From Kitasatospora aureofaciens (GTDB lineage Bacteria > Actinomycetota > Actinomycetes > Streptomycetales > Streptomycetaceae): a stretch of DNA of 43,203 nt. Each line of letters starts with the position of its first letter. Position 1 is the first letter of the stretch. Location: NCBI RefSeq assembly GCF_001188955.3, contig NZ_JPRF03000052.1, forward strand, positions 1 to 43,203, given 5' to 3'. The notes beneath the pieces are model-generated. The model had not been told where the DNA came from, made no database searches, and saw nothing but the letters and a program-made list of their open reading frames with translations. Positions 33,068-41,695 of the stretch are shown here, one piece after another. The position numbers and the translations under genes were made by a program.

Positions 33068-33114
33068 CTGGAGGACGTCCTGGTACTGCAGCAGGACTAG
33101 AGGACGTCCTCCAG
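33068..33114. terminator. Long hairpin between SURF1 and thioredoxin genes
   Basis: CTGGAGGACGTCCT (33068-33081) and AGGACGTCCTCCAG (33101-33114) form a perfect 14-bp stem with a 19-base loop. The right arm is the last codons of the thioredoxin gene (ELEDVL-stop at 33097). It probably terminates both convergent genes. Confidence 0.75.
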
Positions 33115-33429
33115 CTCCCGCAGCAGCCGCGCCTTCGCCCGGGCACCCACCACCGACCGCACCGGCCGGCCGTCCCGGAACACCATCAGCGTCGGCATCG
33201 ACAGCACCCCGTACGCCGCCTGGGTCCGGGGGTTGTGGTCCACGTCGACGCTCACCACCCGCAGGCGGTGGGCCTCCTCCCGCGCGACGTCCGCCAGCAC
33301 CGGCGCCATCATCCGGCACGGCGGGCACCAGTCCGCCGTGAAGTCGACCAGCACCGGCCCCTCGGCCGCCAGCACCTCCGCGGCGAAGGTCTCGTCCGTC
33401 ACCGCCGGCACACCCGCGATCCGTACCAT
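33097..33429 (-). CDS. Thioredoxin
   Basis: A 110-residue thioredoxin fold. The active site is WCPPC (C35, C38; canonical is WCGPC), with VDFTADWCPPCRMMAPV around it, and the cis-proline is in GVLSMPTLMVF. The WCPPC variant may shift redox potential. ATG start at 33429. It follows the MerR gene by three bases on the same strand, so the pair is one operon, and it is presumably co-regulated or autoregulated by MerR. General role: cytoplasmic disulfide reduction. Confidence 0.93.
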   Translation of the reverse strand: MVRIAGVPAVTDETFAAEVLAAEGPVLVDFTADWCPPCRMMAPVLADVAREEAHRLRVVSVDVDHNPRTQAAYGVLSMPTLMVFRDGRPVRSVVGARAKARLLRELEDVL

Positions 33430-33432
33430 CGT

Positions 33433-33840
33433 CTACTCCTCCGTCAGTTCACACTGGGGCGGCTGCTCGGCGACCGCGAGGTCGTCCCGCGCCCGGACGG
33501 CCCGGGCGAACTGCCCGGCCACCTGCTCGCGCACCTCCTGGAGCCGCCCGATGCACTCGTCCAGCTCGGCGAGCTTGCGCCGGTAGACCTCCAGCGAGGC
33601 CGGGCAGGAATCCCCGTCCGGGTGCCCGGCCCGCAGGCACTCCACGAACGGCCGGGTCTCCTTCAGCCCGAAGCCGAAGTCCTGGAGCATCCGGATCTCC
33701 CGCAGCAGCCGGAGGTCCCCCTCGTCGTACGCCCGGTACCCGTTGCCCGCCCGCCGGGCCGGCAACAGTCCCAACTGCTCGTAGTACCGCAACGCCCGCG
33801 TGGTCGTCCCCGCCCGCTCCGCCAACTCCCCGATCCGCAC
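33433..33840 (-). CDS. MerR-family transcriptional regulator
   Basis: A 135-residue activator-type regulator. The N-terminal winged HTH is MRIGELAERAGTTTRALRYYEQLGLL (1-26), followed by a coiled-coil dimerisation helix (about 75-115). Cysteines at 68, 79, 96 and 130, with H73 between the first two (ECLRAGHPDGDSC), could be a thiol or metal sensor. GTG start at 33840. A TTGACG on the minus strand (33898-33893) and the palindrome CGGTACCG (near 33866-33873) lie in the promoter interval. Partner gene is thioredoxin three bases downstream. Confidence 0.92.
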   Translation of the reverse strand: MRIGELAERAGTTTRALRYYEQLGLLPARRAGNGYRAYDEGDLRLLREIRMLQDFGFGLKETRPFVECLRAGHPDGDSCPASLEVYRRKLAELDECIGRLQEVREQVAGQFARAVRARDDLAVAEQPPQCELTEE

Positions 33841-33937
33841 GCCGAACCACTCCTCCCGAACAGCCGGTACCGACCGTAAACCTTCCCCCCGACGTCAACG
33901 CCAGTGCGAATCCGCGGGCGGCCCGGATCCTGTCCGG

Positions 33938-33949
33938 CAAGATGTCCCC
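33938..33949 (+). promoter_or_regulatory. Leaderless-type promoter for the SDR gene
   Basis: CAAGAT (33938-33943) precedes the ATG at 33950 by six bases. There is no Shine-Dalgarno sequence. The first base is C, so it is a weaker -10 than the TANNNT elements elsewhere. Confidence 0.4.
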
Positions 33950-34711
33950 ATGGATCTCGGACTGAAGAACAAGGCCTACGTCGTCACCGGCGCCACCCGG
34001 GGCCTCGGCCTCGCCACCGCCCGCGAACTCGTCGCCGAAGGCGCCCATGTGCTCGTCAGCGGCCGCACCCAGGATGCCGTCGACGCCGCCGTCACCGAGC
34101 TCGCCGCCCTCGGCACCGCCCACGGCCTGGTCGCCGACAACGCCGGCCCGGACACCGCCGACCGCCTGATCGCCGAGGCGAACGAGCGCTTCGGCCGCTT
34201 CGACGGCATCCTGATCAGCGTCGGCGGCCCCCAGGCCGGCCCGGTCGAGACCACCCCCGAGTCCGCCTGGCGCGACGCCTTCGAGTCCGTCTTCCTCGGC
34301 GCGCTGCGCCTCGCCCGCACCGCGGCCGCCGCCCTGCCCTCCGGCGGCGTGATCGGCTTCGTGCTCTCCAGCTCGGTCCGCCAGCCGATCCCCGGCCTCG
34401 GCATCTCCAACGGCCTGCGCCCCGGCCTCGCCATGGCCGCCAAGTCCCTCGCCGACGAGCTCGGCCCGCGCGGCATCCGGGTTCTCGGCCTGCTCCCGGG
34501 ACGGATCGACACCGACCGGGTCCGCGAACTCGACGCGCTCGCCCCCGACCCGGCGGCCGCCCGCGCCGAGGCCGGCGCGACCATCCCGCTCCGCCGCTAC
34601 GGCACCCCCCAGGAGTTCGGCAGGGTCGCCGCGTTCCTGCTCTCCCCCGCCGCCTCCTACCTGACCGGCGTGATGGTCCCCGTCGACGGTGGTGCTCTCC
34701 GCTCCCTCTGA
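33950..34711 (+). CDS. Atypical short-chain dehydrogenase/reductase
   Basis: A 253-residue SDR with TGATRGLG (13-20) and a C-terminal LTGVMVPVDGG, but without the catalytic Tyr-x-x-x-Lys: after the Ser run (SSS, 140-142) the expected position reads ISNGLRPGLAMAAK, with N154 and P158. The NNAG element is replaced by ISVGGP (89-94). This matches the atypical BKR-like SDR group known to lack a perfect tetrad. It may use other residues or be non-catalytic. The stop codon is two bases from the convergent AmaP stop. Confidence 0.9.
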   Translation: MDLGLKNKAYVVTGATRGLGLATARELVAEGAHVLVSGRTQDAVDAAVTELAALGTAHGLVADNAGPDTADRLIAEANERFGRFDGILISVGGPQAGPVETTPESAWRDAFESVFLGALRLARTAAAALPSGGVIGFVLSSSVRQPIPGLGISNGLRPGLAMAAKSLADELGPRGIRVLGLLPGRIDTDRVRELDALAPDPAAARAEAGATIPLRRYGTPQEFGRVAAFLLSPAASYLTGVMVPVDGGALRSL

Positions 34712-34712
34712 G

Positions 34713-35345
34713 CTACTCCAGCTGACGGTGCCTCCGCCGACCCCGCCGCCGCTCGGCGGGGGCCTCCCGCACCCGGATCCGCAGGTCGGCCGGCAGTTCC
34801 GCCAGCCCCAGGCTGCGGACGGCGTCCACCCGCGGGCCGTCCTCGAAGTGCTCCACCAGCCCCACCGGATCCCCGCCCGGTGTCAGCCGTACGGCCCCGC
34901 GCAGCCGGGGGTGTCCGGGAGCCCGCACCAAACGCACCCTGGCCCGCTCGACCTCCGGCAGCACCGACGTGCCGTGCTCCAGCGCCTCCTCCAGCGCCCG
35001 GGCGCTCACCTTCAGCCGCAGTCCGCCCGCCCCCGGAGTCGGCACGTCGATCCGGTGCAGACCGGTCCGCCGTAGCTGCGCGACCAGCCACCACGCCATC
35101 CCCGCCACCAGCACCGCCAGCGCGCCGATCACCGTCGGCCACCACCAGGAGGACTCCACCCAACGCCTCCGGGAGCGCGCGCTGAGCACCGGCTGGTCCG
35201 GCGAGGTCAGCGGCCACCAGCCCGGCGGATGGACACCCAGCCGCCGGTACAGGTCCAGTCCGCCCGCCAGCACCAGCACCCCGAACCCCAGCAGCACCGA
35301 CCCCACCAGCCCCAGCAGCACCCGGTTGACGACCGTCCGCCTCAC
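34713..35345 (-). CDS. amaP: Alkaline-shock membrane anchor protein AmaP
   Basis: A 210-residue protein with two membrane helices (about 10-30 and 69-89) separated by a Trp-rich loop (PPGWWPLT, WVESSWWWPT), and a cytoplasmic tail (about 95-210) with the AmaP-type stress domain ending in a basic Arg/His run. AmaP anchors Asp23 to the membrane in Firmicutes; the actinobacterial homologues occupy this same cluster. The GTG start overlaps the DUF6286 stop by four bases (GTGA). It is the last gene of the five-gene operon. Confidence 0.87.
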   Translation of the reverse strand: MRRTVVNRVLLGLVGSVLLGFGVLVLAGGLDLYRRLGVHPPGWWPLTSPDQPVLSARSRRRWVESSWWWPTVIGALAVLVAGMAWWLVAQLRRTGLHRIDVPTPGAGGLRLKVSARALEEALEHGTSVLPEVERARVRLVRAPGHPRLRGAVRLTPGGDPVGLVEHFEDGPRVDAVRSLGLAELPADLRIRVREAPAERRRGRRRHRQLE

Positions 35346-35968
35346 CCCGCCGCCTCCCCCGCCCGGTCGTCCGGCTGATCGGGTGCGCCGTCGGCCACCC
35401 CTCCGGCCGCCCCGCGCCAGGACCGCACGTCCAGCCGCAGCGGCCGCGCCAGGCCGACCCGTCCCAGTTCCTCCCGCAGCTGCCGCTGCACCACCGCCGG
35501 ATCCACCGGCCCGCTCACCGACACCCGCACCCGCCGCCGCCCGACCCTGATCCGCAGGTGGTCGATGCCCCTCAGCCCTGCGGCCCGGTCCGCCAGCAGG
35601 TGCCCGATCCCGGCCCGCTCGATCGCCGCGTCCGTCCCCCCGTACGGCCGCAGCACCAGCCACCGCCGAAGCCCGGGAGTGATCGCCAGCCACAGCAGCC
35701 AGCCGCCCAGAAGGACCGAGACCCCGGCCCCGAGCAGCACCCACACGTCGTCCAGGTGACGCGTGGCCAGCTCGTCCGCGACCTGCGCCCGCCACCGCCG
35801 GGCCGGCTGCCCGGCCCGCACCGCGACCACGTCGTACAGCAGCGCCCCCGCCACCACCAGCACCACCGTGGCGACCATCGCCGCCGTAGCCGCCCGCCCC
35901 GCCCACAGCCGGGGCGCCTTCCGCACCGAGCCGGCCCCGGGGTCGGTCCGCTCCCCGTCCCGGCTCAC
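35342..35968 (-). CDS. DUF6286 domain membrane protein
   Basis: A 208-residue protein with two membrane segments (about 29-50 MVATVVLVVAGALLYDVVAVRAG and 75-97 WVLLGAGVSVLLGGWLLWLAI) and a cytoplasmic C-terminal domain resembling that of AmaP. The sequence YDVVAVRAGQPARRWR..LADELATRHLDD-type is the DUF6286 pattern. The GTG start overlaps the Asp23-like stop (GTGA). Function unknown; context says envelope-stress complex. Confidence 0.85.
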   Translation of the reverse strand: MSRDGERTDPGAGSVRKAPRLWAGRAATAAMVATVVLVVAGALLYDVVAVRAGQPARRWRAQVADELATRHLDDVWVLLGAGVSVLLGGWLLWLAITPGLRRWLVLRPYGGTDAAIERAGIGHLLADRAAGLRGIDHLRIRVGRRRVRVSVSGPVDPAVVQRQLREELGRVGLARPLRLDVRSWRGAAGGVADGAPDQPDDRAGEAAG

Positions 35969-36318
35969 CACGCTCCCCCGGCGACCAACTTCTCGACCTC
36001 CACGACCACTTCGGACACCCTGGTCCCGGTCAGCCCGACCACCCGCGTCGCCACCCGCTCCCGTACGGCCCGGGCGAGGCCCGCGAGGTCCGCGGGGAAG
36101 GGCGCGTCGACGGCCACCCGGACGGTCACCGTGCTGCCCGGCCGGGCCACCGTCACCCGGGGCGGCGCCCCCCTCACCGACCGCCCGGCCCACGCCTCGG
36201 CGAGCACCTCCCGGGCCGCCTTCCCCGCGATCCGTGCGTACACCCGGTCGGCGACCCGGAGCCGCCCCCGGCGGGCCGTGCCGGGGGCGGGGGCGGGGGC
36301 GGGAACCGAGGTCCCCAT
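35965..36318 (-). CDS. Small Asp23/Gls24-like protein
   Basis: A 117-residue protein with a short Pro/Ala N-terminus and one Asp23-type fold: RVADRVYARIAGKAAREVL (helix), then PRVTVARPGSTVTVRVAVDAPFPADLAGLARAVRERVATRVVGLTGTRVSEVVVEVEKL. It is shorter and more divergent than the main Asp23 gene of the operon. Its ATG overlaps the preceding stop by one base. Confidence 0.83.
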   Translation of the reverse strand: MGTSVPAPAPAPGTARRGRLRVADRVYARIAGKAAREVLAEAWAGRSVRGAPPRVTVARPGSTVTVRVAVDAPFPADLAGLARAVRERVATRVVGLTGTRVSEVVVEVEKLVAGGAW

Positions 36319-36509
36319 CAGCGCCGCCGGTCGCGGCCGCGGAGCAGGTCGCCGAGGTCACCCAGGTCGATGTCGCTCTCCAGCAGCCGCCCGGCCACGA
36401 AGCCGACCAGTCCGAGCGCCGCCACCAGCAGGAACGCCGCGAACCCGCCGAAGTACCCGGCGAAGCCGAGGGCCATGCCCACCACCAGGCCGACGATGGC
36501 CAGGTTCAT
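36318..36509 (-). CDS. Small two-helix membrane protein of the Asp23 operon
   Basis: A 63-residue protein, MNLAIVGLVVGMALGFAGYFGGFAAFLLVAALGLVGFVAGRLL, giving two closely spaced hydrophobic segments (about 2-22 and 24-43), then an acidic stretch (ESDIDLGDLGDLL) and a basic end. It resembles the small DUF2273-type proteins found with Asp23 in other bacteria, though I cannot name its family with certainty. ATG start, one-base overlap with the next gene. Confidence 0.8.
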   Translation of the reverse strand: MNLAIVGLVVGMALGFAGYFGGFAAFLLVAALGLVGFVAGRLLESDIDLGDLGDLLRGRDRRR

Positions 36510-36536
36510 CCGCTACTCCCTCGTCCTCGCCGGGCT

Positions 36537-37076
36537 TTACTTGAGCCTGGGCCGCTGCCCGGGTGCCGTTACCTGCTCCTCTTCCTCCTCGAACTCCGGT
36601 TCGTCCGGGAGGTGGACGTCGTTGACGGCGATGTTGACCTCGACGACCTCGAGGCCGGTCATCCGTTCGACCGCGTCGATGATGTTCTCCCGCACCTGGC
36701 GGGCGAGTTCGGGGATCACCACGCCGTACTCCACCACCAGGGCGATGTCGATCGCGGTCTGCTTCTCGCCGATCTCGGCCTTGATCCCGCGCCCGACGCT
36801 GGACTTGCCGCCGGGCACCCGGTCCCGCATCGCGCCGAAGGTGCGGGCCAGGCCGGAGCCCAGCGCGTGGATGCCGGAGACCTCGCGGGCGGCCATCCCG
36901 GCGACCTTCTCCACCACGCCGACGGCCAGAGCCGTACGGCCGCGCTCACCGGCCGACCGTCCGCCGTCGCCGCCCGGGCTCGTGCCCGGTGCGGGTCGGG
37001 CACCGGCGAGCGGTCCGGGCGCCGTCGCACCGCCGGTGGTCTTGTGCATGGTCGCTGGCGTCGGAGTTTCAGGCAT
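36537..37076 (-). CDS. Asp23/Gls24 family envelope stress response protein
   Basis: A 179-residue protein. After a disordered Pro/Gly/Ala N-terminus (1-45) it carries the Asp23 domain (about 46-155): TALAVGVVEKVAGMAAREVSGIHALG, then AEIGEKQTAIDIALVVEYGVVIPELARQVRENIIDAVERMTGLEVVEVNIAVNDVHLP. It ends with an acidic EFEEEEEQ run. In Firmicutes Asp23 coats the inner membrane through AmaP; an amaP gene ends this operon. ATG start 10 bases after GGGAG. First gene of the operon. Confidence 0.93.
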   Translation of the reverse strand: MPETPTPATMHKTTGGATAPGPLAGARPAPGTSPGGDGGRSAGERGRTALAVGVVEKVAGMAAREVSGIHALGSGLARTFGAMRDRVPGGKSSVGRGIKAEIGEKQTAIDIALVVEYGVVIPELARQVRENIIDAVERMTGLEVVEVNIAVNDVHLPDEPEFEEEEEQVTAPGQRPRLK

Positions 37077-37186
37077 GGGGCATCTCCCTCGTAGCGGCTC
37101 CAGCTATATCGCAAACCTCTCCAACTCTGGCATTTCGCCACGACCCCCGCCCGCCGAGCGTGCCCTCGGGAACGTCCGGAAACGCC

Positions 37187-37227
37187 GGGAGGCCCGGCAC
37201 CGGGGTTCTCCCCGGGCCGGGCCTCCC
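37187..37227 (-). terminator. Terminator after the crotonase gene
   Basis: GGGAGGCCCGGC (37187-37198) pairs with GCCGGGCCTCCC (37216-37227), a 12-bp stem with an inner CGGGG/CCCCG pairing. It lies 17 bases past the stop at 37244 and upstream of the Asp23 operon promoter. Confidence 0.85.
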
Positions 37228-37243
37228 AGCACCTCAACGGCGG

Positions 37244-38050
37244 TCAGTCGCCGATACCGGCGAGCTCCCGCAGCCGTCGCGCCTGTGCCACCCGTTCGGC
37301 CGAACGCTGCTCGTCGTACGACCGGCCGCAGGCGCCCTGGAGCAGCGCCTTGGTCTCGATCACGGCCCCGCGCGGAGCGGCCAGCAGGGCGGCGGCGAGG
37401 TCCCGGGCGGCGGAGTCCAGTTCCGCGCCGGAGACGGCCAGGTTGGCCAGTCCGGTCGCGACGGCCTCCTCCGCGCCGACCCAGCGGCCGGTCGCGCAGA
37501 TCTCCAGCGCCCGGGCGTAGCCGACGAGTTCGACCAGCGGCTTGGTGCCGGCCAGGTCGGGGACCAGGCCGAGCGAGGTCTCCTTCATCGCGAACTGGAC
37601 GTCGTCGGCGACCACCCGCAGGTCACATCCGAGCGCGAGCTGGAAGCCCGCCCCCACGGCGTGGCCCTGGACGACCGCGATGGAGACCAGGTCGGCGCGC
37701 CGCCACCAGGTGAAGGCCTCCTGGTACGAGGCGATGGCCTCGTCCAGCTCCTTGTCCGCGGAGCCGGCCAGCTGGAGGAAGGTGGGCTCGCCGGGGATGC
37801 CCTCGGGGGTGAACATGGCCCGGTCCAGCCCGGCCGAGAAGGAGACGCCCTCGGCGCGCAGCAGCACCACCCGCACGCTGCCGGGCAGTTCGCGCCCTGC
37901 CTGGGCGAGGGCGCGCCACAGCGCGGGCGACTGGGCGTTGCGCCGCTTGGGCTGACAGAGGGTGACGACGGCGAGTTCGCCGTCGATCTCCAGGCGGACG
38001 CCGTCCCGCTCCCAGCTCGGGGCCTGCGGGTCGGTGGCGGGGGCGGTCAT
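37244..38050 (-). CDS. Enoyl-CoA hydratase/isomerase family protein
   Basis: A 268-residue crotonase-fold protein. Oxyanion-hole parts are AEGVSFSAGLDRAMF and HAVGAGFQLALGCDLRVVA. The stretch FAMKETSLGLVPDLAGTKPL carries the Glu that aligns with the first catalytic Glu of enoyl-CoA hydratase; the second catalytic position appears to be Asp (PDLAG). It is likely a beta-oxidation or related CoA-ester enzyme, with substrate unknown. Start is ATG at 38050. It is a single-gene unit between the Asp23 operon and the small HTH gene. Confidence 0.92.
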   Translation of the reverse strand: MTAPATDPQAPSWERDGVRLEIDGELAVVTLCQPKRRNAQSPALWRALAQAGRELPGSVRVVLLRAEGVSFSAGLDRAMFTPEGIPGEPTFLQLAGSADKELDEAIASYQEAFTWWRRADLVSIAVVQGHAVGAGFQLALGCDLRVVADDVQFAMKETSLGLVPDLAGTKPLVELVGYARALEICATGRWVGAEEAVATGLANLAVSGAELDSAARDLAAALLAAPRGAVIETKALLQGACGRSYDEQRSAERVAQARRLRELAGIGD

Positions 38051-38280
38051 GCGGAAACCTCCGGTGGCGGGGGACGTGGCTACCGGAGAGTAACAAACCT
38101 GGGAGCGGACGGGCAGGGCCCTGGCCCGAAAGATCGGAACGGGTGCGGAGCCCGGGATCCGGACATGACGATCGGCGGCCGGTCCACTCGACCCGAGGGC
38201 GGACGCCCGGCCGTGGTCAGCCGTCGTCTCCCCGGTCGGCGTCCTGCCGCCGCGCCATCCAGCTCAAAGCCGACGGACCG

Positions 38281-38514
38281 TCAGGAACCGGCCGCGGCAG
38301 TCGCCTTGTTCTTGCCCCGCGTGGCACCACCGCGGCCCCGGAGGATCACTCCGGACTCGCTCAGCATCCGGTGCACGAAGCCGTACGAACGACCGGTCTC
38401 CTCCGCGAGAGCGCGAATGCTCGCCCCGGAGTCGTACTTCTTCTTGAGATCGGCCGCGAGCTTCTCACGCGCGGCACCGGTCACCCGGCTGCCCTTTTTC
38501 AGAGTCTCGGCCAC
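38281..38514 (-). CDS. Small helix-turn-helix protein
   Basis: A 77-residue protein, VAETLKKGSRVTGAAREKLAADLKKKYDSGASIRALAEETGRSYGFVHRMLSESGV and a basic Gly/Arg tail (RGRGGATRGKNK). The central part (about 24-55) is a resolvase-like HTH (SIRALAEETGRSYGFVHRML). It is highly conserved in streptomycetes as I recall it. The GTG at 38514 is chosen because GAGGAGG lies five bases upstream; a longer reading from 38580 has no such support. It probably binds DNA; targets unknown. The basic tail suggests nucleoid or nonspecific DNA contact. Confidence 0.87.
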   Translation of the reverse strand: MAETLKKGSRVTGAAREKLAADLKKKYDSGASIRALAEETGRSYGFVHRMLSESGVILRGRGGATRGKNKATAAAGS

Positions 38515-38842
38515 CCGTGCCTCCTCGTAGCGTTGCTCGGTCAGATTCCCATGATCACCCATCGACCGCGTCCTGGCCACCCATTCGACAAGGTCGATGT
38601 CGCAAATGCGTGGTCCTGCGGTGGTGATCCGAGCGCACCAGGGCGCTCACGCTGAGTGCACGCCCCCGGGCGGGTACCGCCGGGTGCCGAGAAAGAGCTG
38701 ATCAGCAGCGTCGGCCCGACCACGATCGAGTGGCGGGCCGACAGGAAGTGCTTAAACGGAATCCGGGTCTTCTTCATTCCCGGACACGCCGAAAGGACTA
38801 GATTTTCTGGTCCGAAAAGCGGATGGGGCGTCTACTTCCCGG
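38515..38842. other. Gene-free interval between HTH gene and ABC-F gene
   Basis: This stretch is upstream of the HTH gene and downstream of the ABC-F gene, both on the minus strand. TCCGGG and CCCGGA (about 38765-38787) form a short hairpin with an 11-base pyrimidine-rich loop, a possible weak ABC-F terminator. The reading frames crossing it show no recognisable protein. Confidence 0.5.
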
Positions 38843-40441
<1,599 letters not shown>

Positions 40442-40549
40442 GGCTGGGACTACTCCTGGGACGTGGGCGGGCGGCCGGGTACGGGCCCGGGCAGCGGGAA
40501 GTGGGGCTTCATCGGCGGTCGGCGCCGTGGAACTGGGCGCCGCCGCCCG
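40442..40549 (-). promoter_or_regulatory. Putative attenuator leader of the ABC-F gene
   Basis: After the upstream ORF stop, GCGGGCGGC (minus strand, 40550-40542) is perfectly complementary to GCCGCCCGC at 40475-40467, just before the AGGAG site. The same first segment is also next to a competing hairpin (GGCGG-GGCGCC with GGCGCC-CCGCC around CAGTTCCAC, near 40547-40515). The two structures appear mutually exclusive. This is inferred from pairing by eye. Confidence 0.45.
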
Positions 40550-40573
40550 CTATTGCCCGGAGAAGATAGCCAT
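40550..40573 (-). CDS. Seven-codon upstream ORF (leader peptide MAIFSGQ)
   Basis: On the minus strand ATG GCT ATC TTC TCC GGG CAA TAG. A -10-like TAGACT (40586-40581) lies seven bases before its ATG, so it may be translated from a leaderless mRNA that continues into the ABC-F gene 109 bases downstream. No Shine-Dalgarno sequence is present. Short size makes this tentative, but promoter spacing and position favour it. Confidence 0.5.
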   Translation of the reverse strand: MAIFSGQ

Positions 40574-40580
40574 GACGGCC

Positions 40581-40586
40581 AGTCTA
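40581..40586 (-). promoter_or_regulatory. Promoter -10 for the ABC-F leader
   Basis: TAGACT on the minus strand, seven bases before the upstream ORF ATG at 40573. No consensus -35 is visible (the expected position reads CCGGGG). Confidence 0.5.
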
Positions 40587-40654
40587 CCGGGCCGCGCGAA
40601 ACGCCCCGGGGCACTACCACCCGGGGGTACCCGCGGGGGCTCCGGTCGCGGCCC

Positions 40655-40675
40655 GTCCGGCGGATCCTGCCGGAC
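40655..40675 (-). terminator. Terminator after the secreted PQQ-like gene
   Basis: GTCCGGC (40655-40661) pairs with GCCGGAC (40669-40675) around GGATCCT, ten bases past the stop at 40685. The 7-bp stem has no U-tract. Confidence 0.6.
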
Positions 40676-40684
40676 CGGCCGGCC

Positions 40685-41683
40685 CTACTGCTGCGCGGCC
40701 GCCTGGTCGGTGGCCGACGCCGTCGGGGCGGCCGGGGTCGGCGGGACGGTCGCCGCCGGGCTCGCCGACGGGTCGGCGCAGCCGCCCTGCGGGCGGACCG
40801 CGGCGAACGGGGCGTCCACGCTGGAGCAGGCCGTCTCGGGGGCCGCCGCCTTGGTGTCGAAGACCTTGGGGGGCACGATCGGACCGTCGGTGATCTCCAC
40901 CCGGCTGCGGCCCAGCACCTTCACCGTCGCGGCCGGACCGGTGATCATCGACCACCCGTTGCTGTCCAGCCGGTAGCCCGTGATGCCACCGGAGACGGCC
41001 ACCCCGCTGCTGTTGGTACAGGTGCGCGGGATGAGCACGGCGTAGTCGGTGTGGACGGTGCGCAGCGGGTCGTAGAGGCAGCCGTTGGAGGGCCGGTCGT
41101 TGTAGCGCAGGTCGCCGTCGGCGTCGCGCAGGCCCATGGTCAGTTTCGGCGTCACCACGGCCAGCCAGGGCGAGCCGTCCCGCTGGACGGTGTGCAGCGC
41201 GGCCTCGGCCCGCTGCACGGCGGTGTCCCTGCGCTGGGCGTCGGTCCGCTTGTCCGCTCCCGGATCACCGTCGGCGCGCAGGTAGTCCGCGAGGCCCGGC
41301 ACGGCGCGGTGCCAGCGCACCTCGTGGTCGCCCGGGCGCACCGAGGTGACCAGGCCGTCGTCCCAGACCACGATCGCGTTGTCCCCGGCCATCGCCAGGT
41401 AGAGCGCCTCGGCGCCCTCGCGACGGTACGTCCAGGCCCGCTCGCCGGTCTGCTTGTGGTACGCCTCCAGACCGGGACCGACCACCTTGAGGTCCAGGTC
41501 GGCCGAGCTGACCGACTGGGAGTTCACCGGGGTCGCGTCCGCGTCGGCGGGCCCCGCCACCCGGTCGCCGAACGGCACCGGCTTGTTCGCGTGCGCCGCC
41601 GCACCGGCCGCAAGGACCAGCATCACCGCCAGGGCAGGCAGGATCGAGCGGGGGGTGAGGACACGCGGCGGCTTCCAGGACAC
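40685..41683 (-). CDS. Membrane-anchored PQQ-like/WD-like protein
   Basis: A 332-residue protein with an N-terminal signal-anchor (about 12-34, TPRSILPALAVMLVLAAGAAAHA) and an extracytoplasmic domain. Parts look like incomplete propeller blades: LEAYHKQTGERAWTYRREG, AMAGDNAIVVWDDGLVTSVRPGDHEVRWHR, then GYRLDSNGWSMITGPAATVKVL. The tail is Ala/Pro/Thr-rich (PSASPAATVPPTPAAP). Cysteines (about C227, C240, C288, C302) may form disulfides. GTG start at 41683 with TACGCT six bases upstream, indicating a leaderless mRNA. Function unknown; compare 2819-4780. Confidence 0.82.
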   Translation of the reverse strand: MSWKPPRVLTPRSILPALAVMLVLAAGAAAHANKPVPFGDRVAGPADADATPVNSQSVSSADLDLKVVGPGLEAYHKQTGERAWTYRREGAEALYLAMAGDNAIVVWDDGLVTSVRPGDHEVRWHRAVPGLADYLRADGDPGADKRTDAQRRDTAVQRAEAALHTVQRDGSPWLAVVTPKLTMGLRDADGDLRYNDRPSNGCLYDPLRTVHTDYAVLIPRTCTNSSGVAVSGGITGYRLDSNGWSMITGPAATVKVLGRSRVEITDGPIVPPKVFDTKAAAPETACSSVDAPFAAVRPQGGCADPSASPAATVPPTPAAPTASATDQAAAQQ

Positions 41684-41695
41684 GGCCGGAGCGTA
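41684..41695 (-). promoter_or_regulatory. Leaderless-type promoter for the secreted PQQ-like gene
   Basis: TACGCT on the minus strand (41695-41690) is followed by CCGGCC and the GTG at 41683. The spacing is identical to that at 7961, 9044 and 11733. Confidence 0.55.

Noticed and set aside
34689..35550. Plus-strand frames opposite the AmaP and DUF6286 genes
   Set aside because: Shadow frames; the minus-strand genes have stop-start overlaps and membrane segments.
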